A DNA stretch of 51,895 nt from an uncultured Pseudomonadota bacterium (lineage in GTDB: Bacteria > Pseudomonadota > Gammaproteobacteria > Methylococcales > Methylomonadaceae): positions 1 to 51,895 of the forward strand of contig CAINDC010000071.1 of NCBI GenBank assembly GCA_903847275.1, in the 5' to 3' direction. Both the position numbers and the translations under genes were made by a program. The notes under the pieces are model-generated. The model did no database searches. It was not told where the DNA came from and saw only the letters and a program-made list of their open reading frames with translations. Below, one piece after another: positions 50,229-51,895 of the stretch; within the stretch, counting starts at the first letter, position 1; each line of letters starts with the position of its first letter.

Positions 50229-51631
50229 GTGAAGAACGTCTTTTATTTTTAACAGGTTCACTCGCTGAAAAACAGTTGCGTAGTATTTTAGAAAAAATGC
50301 AGCCTGATTTCTCCTACAAAGTGCATCAATTAGGGCTGAAAGTCGCGGCTTTAATGACGGCGGACATGATTGAACGCAAACTAAAAGATACGTTTGGCGC
50401 AACGAAAATCATCGTTCCTGGTCGGTGTCGTGGTGATTTGGACGCGCTTTCTGAAAAATTAGGCGTTCCCGTTGTTCGTGGTACGGAAGAAGTGAAAGAT
50501 TTACCGTTATTTTTTGGTAAAAAAATTCAGATTGCGAATTTAGATAATTACAGCGTGAAAATTTTTGCTGAAATTACCGACGCACCCAATTTAACGGTGT
50601 CTGAAATTTTAAATCGTGCCTTGTATTATCGAAAAAATGGCGCGGATGTGATTGATTTGGGTTGTTTGCCGAGTACGCCATTTCCGCACATGGAAGAGGC
50701 AATTGCCGCATTGAAACAAGCTAGTTTTTTGGTGAGTTTAGATTCACTTGAAACGGAAGATTTATTGCGTGGTGGCAAAGCTGGCGCGGATTATTTATTG
50801 AGTTTGCATGAAAGTACGTTATGGATTGCGGACGAAGTGACATCAACGCCTATTATTATTCCCGAAACGCATACCGATTTAGAATCGCTCGACCGTGCAA
50901 TTAAAATCATGCAGGCGAAAAATCGTCCGTTTATTGTTGACCCGATTTTAGACCCGATTCATTTTGGTTTTACGACCTCGATTGTGCGTTATCACGAAGT
51001 CCGAAAAAATCATCCTGATGTTGAAATGATGCTTGGTGTGGGCAATATCACCGAATTAACCCACGCAGATACCGCTGGCATGAATGCGTTATTGATGGGC
51101 ATTTGTTCGGAGTTAAATATCAATCATATTTTGGCAACGGAAGTCAGTCGCCATGCAACACGCGCCATTAAAGAAGCGGATTTAGCACGACGGATTATGT
51201 TTGCCGCCAAAGAACATGATACATTGCCGAAACATATCAACGCAGGTTTGATGGCGTTGCACGAACCCACGGCGTTTCCGTATTCGCTGGACGAAATTCA
51301 AGAACTCGCCGCACAAATTAAAGATCCCAGTTATCGAATTCAAATTAGTGAAAATAGCGTGCATATTTTTAATCGTGATGGCTTTCACAGCGCGACGGAT
51401 CCGTTTGAATTATTCCCAAAATTAGGCGTTGAAAATGATGGCGGTCATGCGTTTTATTTGGGCGTGGAATTGGCACGCGCTGAAATTGCACAAAAATTAG
51501 GCAAACGTTTTAATCAAGACCAAGCGTTAGATTGGCGATGTGCGGTGGATTCACAAGAATCTGAAGTCGATGTGCATACGTTTAAAGCCGCTGGCACTAC
51601 GTTTAACAAGGAATCAAAATCAAAATCATGA
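50225..51631 (+). CDS. Dihydropteroate synthase-like protein (DUF6513-type), putative tetrahydromethanopterin biosynthesis
   Basis: 468 aa; GADVIDLGCLPSTPFPHMEEAIAAL, VSLDSLETEDLLRGGKAGADYLLSL, MMLGVGNITELTHADTAGMNALLMGICSEL. Confidence 0.65.
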   Translation: MSEERLLFLTGSLAEKQLRSILEKMQPDFSYKVHQLGLKVAALMTADMIERKLKDTFGATKIIVPGRCRGDLDALSEKLGVPVVRGTEEVKDLPLFFGKKIQIANLDNYSVKIFAEITDAPNLTVSEILNRALYYRKNGADVIDLGCLPSTPFPHMEEAIAALKQASFLVSLDSLETEDLLRGGKAGADYLLSLHESTLWIADEVTSTPIIIPETHTDLESLDRAIKIMQAKNRPFIVDPILDPIHFGFTTSIVRYHEVRKNHPDVEMMLGVGNITELTHADTAGMNALLMGICSELNINHILATEVSRHATRAIKEADLARRIMFAAKEHDTLPKHINAGLMALHEPTAFPYSLDEIQELAAQIKDPSYRIQISENSVHIFNRDGFHSATDPFELFPKLGVENDGGHAFYLGVELARAEIAQKLGKRFNQDQALDWRCAVDSQESEVDVHTFKAAGTTFNKESKSKS

Positions 51632-51765
51632 AACAAGTCGCTTCGCTGCAATATGGCGTAATTTTCAAAAAAGCCTTTTCACAAATTGACGTTTTCAAAG
51701 CGTTTGTGAAAGACATCACGGGCATTGATTTAAAAATAGACAAAGTTGAAACTGAAGGGTGCTGA
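51628..51765 (+). pseudogene. Rpn/PD-(D/E)XK transposase-nuclease-like fragment (45 codons), probably interrupted
   Basis: MKQVASLQYGVIFKKAFSQIDVFKAFVKDITGIDLKIDKVETEGC*; the N-terminus resembles Rpn-type nuclease proteins but the frame stops early. ATGA overlap with the upstream gene. Confidence 0.55.
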
Positions 51766-51895
51766 TTCCATTTAATGTAGTTTGATGTGGTAAAAGAGGG
51801 GGAAAAAAGGATTTTTCCCATGAAAACATCAATTACAAAACGTACTGACAACGAACTCACAATCGAAATCAAAATAACACTCACAGGATCAATGC
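51757..51895 (+). mobile_element. Putative left end of an insertion sequence (ISKra4-like), truncated by window edge
   Basis: Homology-like Rpn reading ends at 51756; GGGTGCTGATTCC follows, then a new ORF start. Family assignment is from recall of short N-terminus only. Confidence 0.45.
51820..51895 (+). CDS. N-terminus of putative transposase (ISKra4-like), truncated
   Basis: MKTSITKRTDNELTIEIKITLTGSM... to window edge; AAGG ribosome-binding-like sequence upstream. Confidence 0.45.
   Translation, partial: MKTSITKRTDNELTIEIKITLTGSM

Overview
The window reads as an AT-rich gammaproteobacterial chromosome segment, almost entirely core genes. Left to right: (i) ~1-10.5 kb, a housekeeping patch: edge-truncated membrane methyltransferase (-), fxsA (-), a free-standing membrane-anchored DsbD N-terminal domain protein (+), valS (+), uvrD (-), DUF2892 (+), DUF3422 (+), dnaJ and dapB (+). 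(ii) ~10.5-40 kb, one uninterrupted minus-strand transcription/translation superoperon read as secE-nusG-rplK-rplA-rplJ-rplL-rpoB-rpoC-rpsL-rpsG-fusA-tuf-rpsJ-(S10)-(spc)-secY-rpmJ-(alpha)-rplQ. rpmJ is present although the ORF track omits it. (iii) 40-47 kb, tRNA-Trp, a second tuf, tRNA-Thr/Gly/Tyr, pth, rplY, prs, tRNA-Gln, ispE, lolB and a TPR lipoprotein, all minus. (iv) 47.3-51.9 kb, plus-strand hemA-prfA, then a tightly coupled pair resembling C1/tetrahydromethanopterin genes (DmrB/AfpA-like flavoprotein and a dihydropteroate-synthase-like protein), then an Rpn/PD-(D/E)XK-like reading frame that stops after 45 codons and is followed by what looks like the left end of an insertion sequence. 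I found no CRISPR array, prophage or defence island, and most of the window is ordinary. The best leads are the right-edge C1-gene/Rpn/IS junction and the free-standing nDsbD protein. All product calls come from reading the protein sequence; no database search was run.
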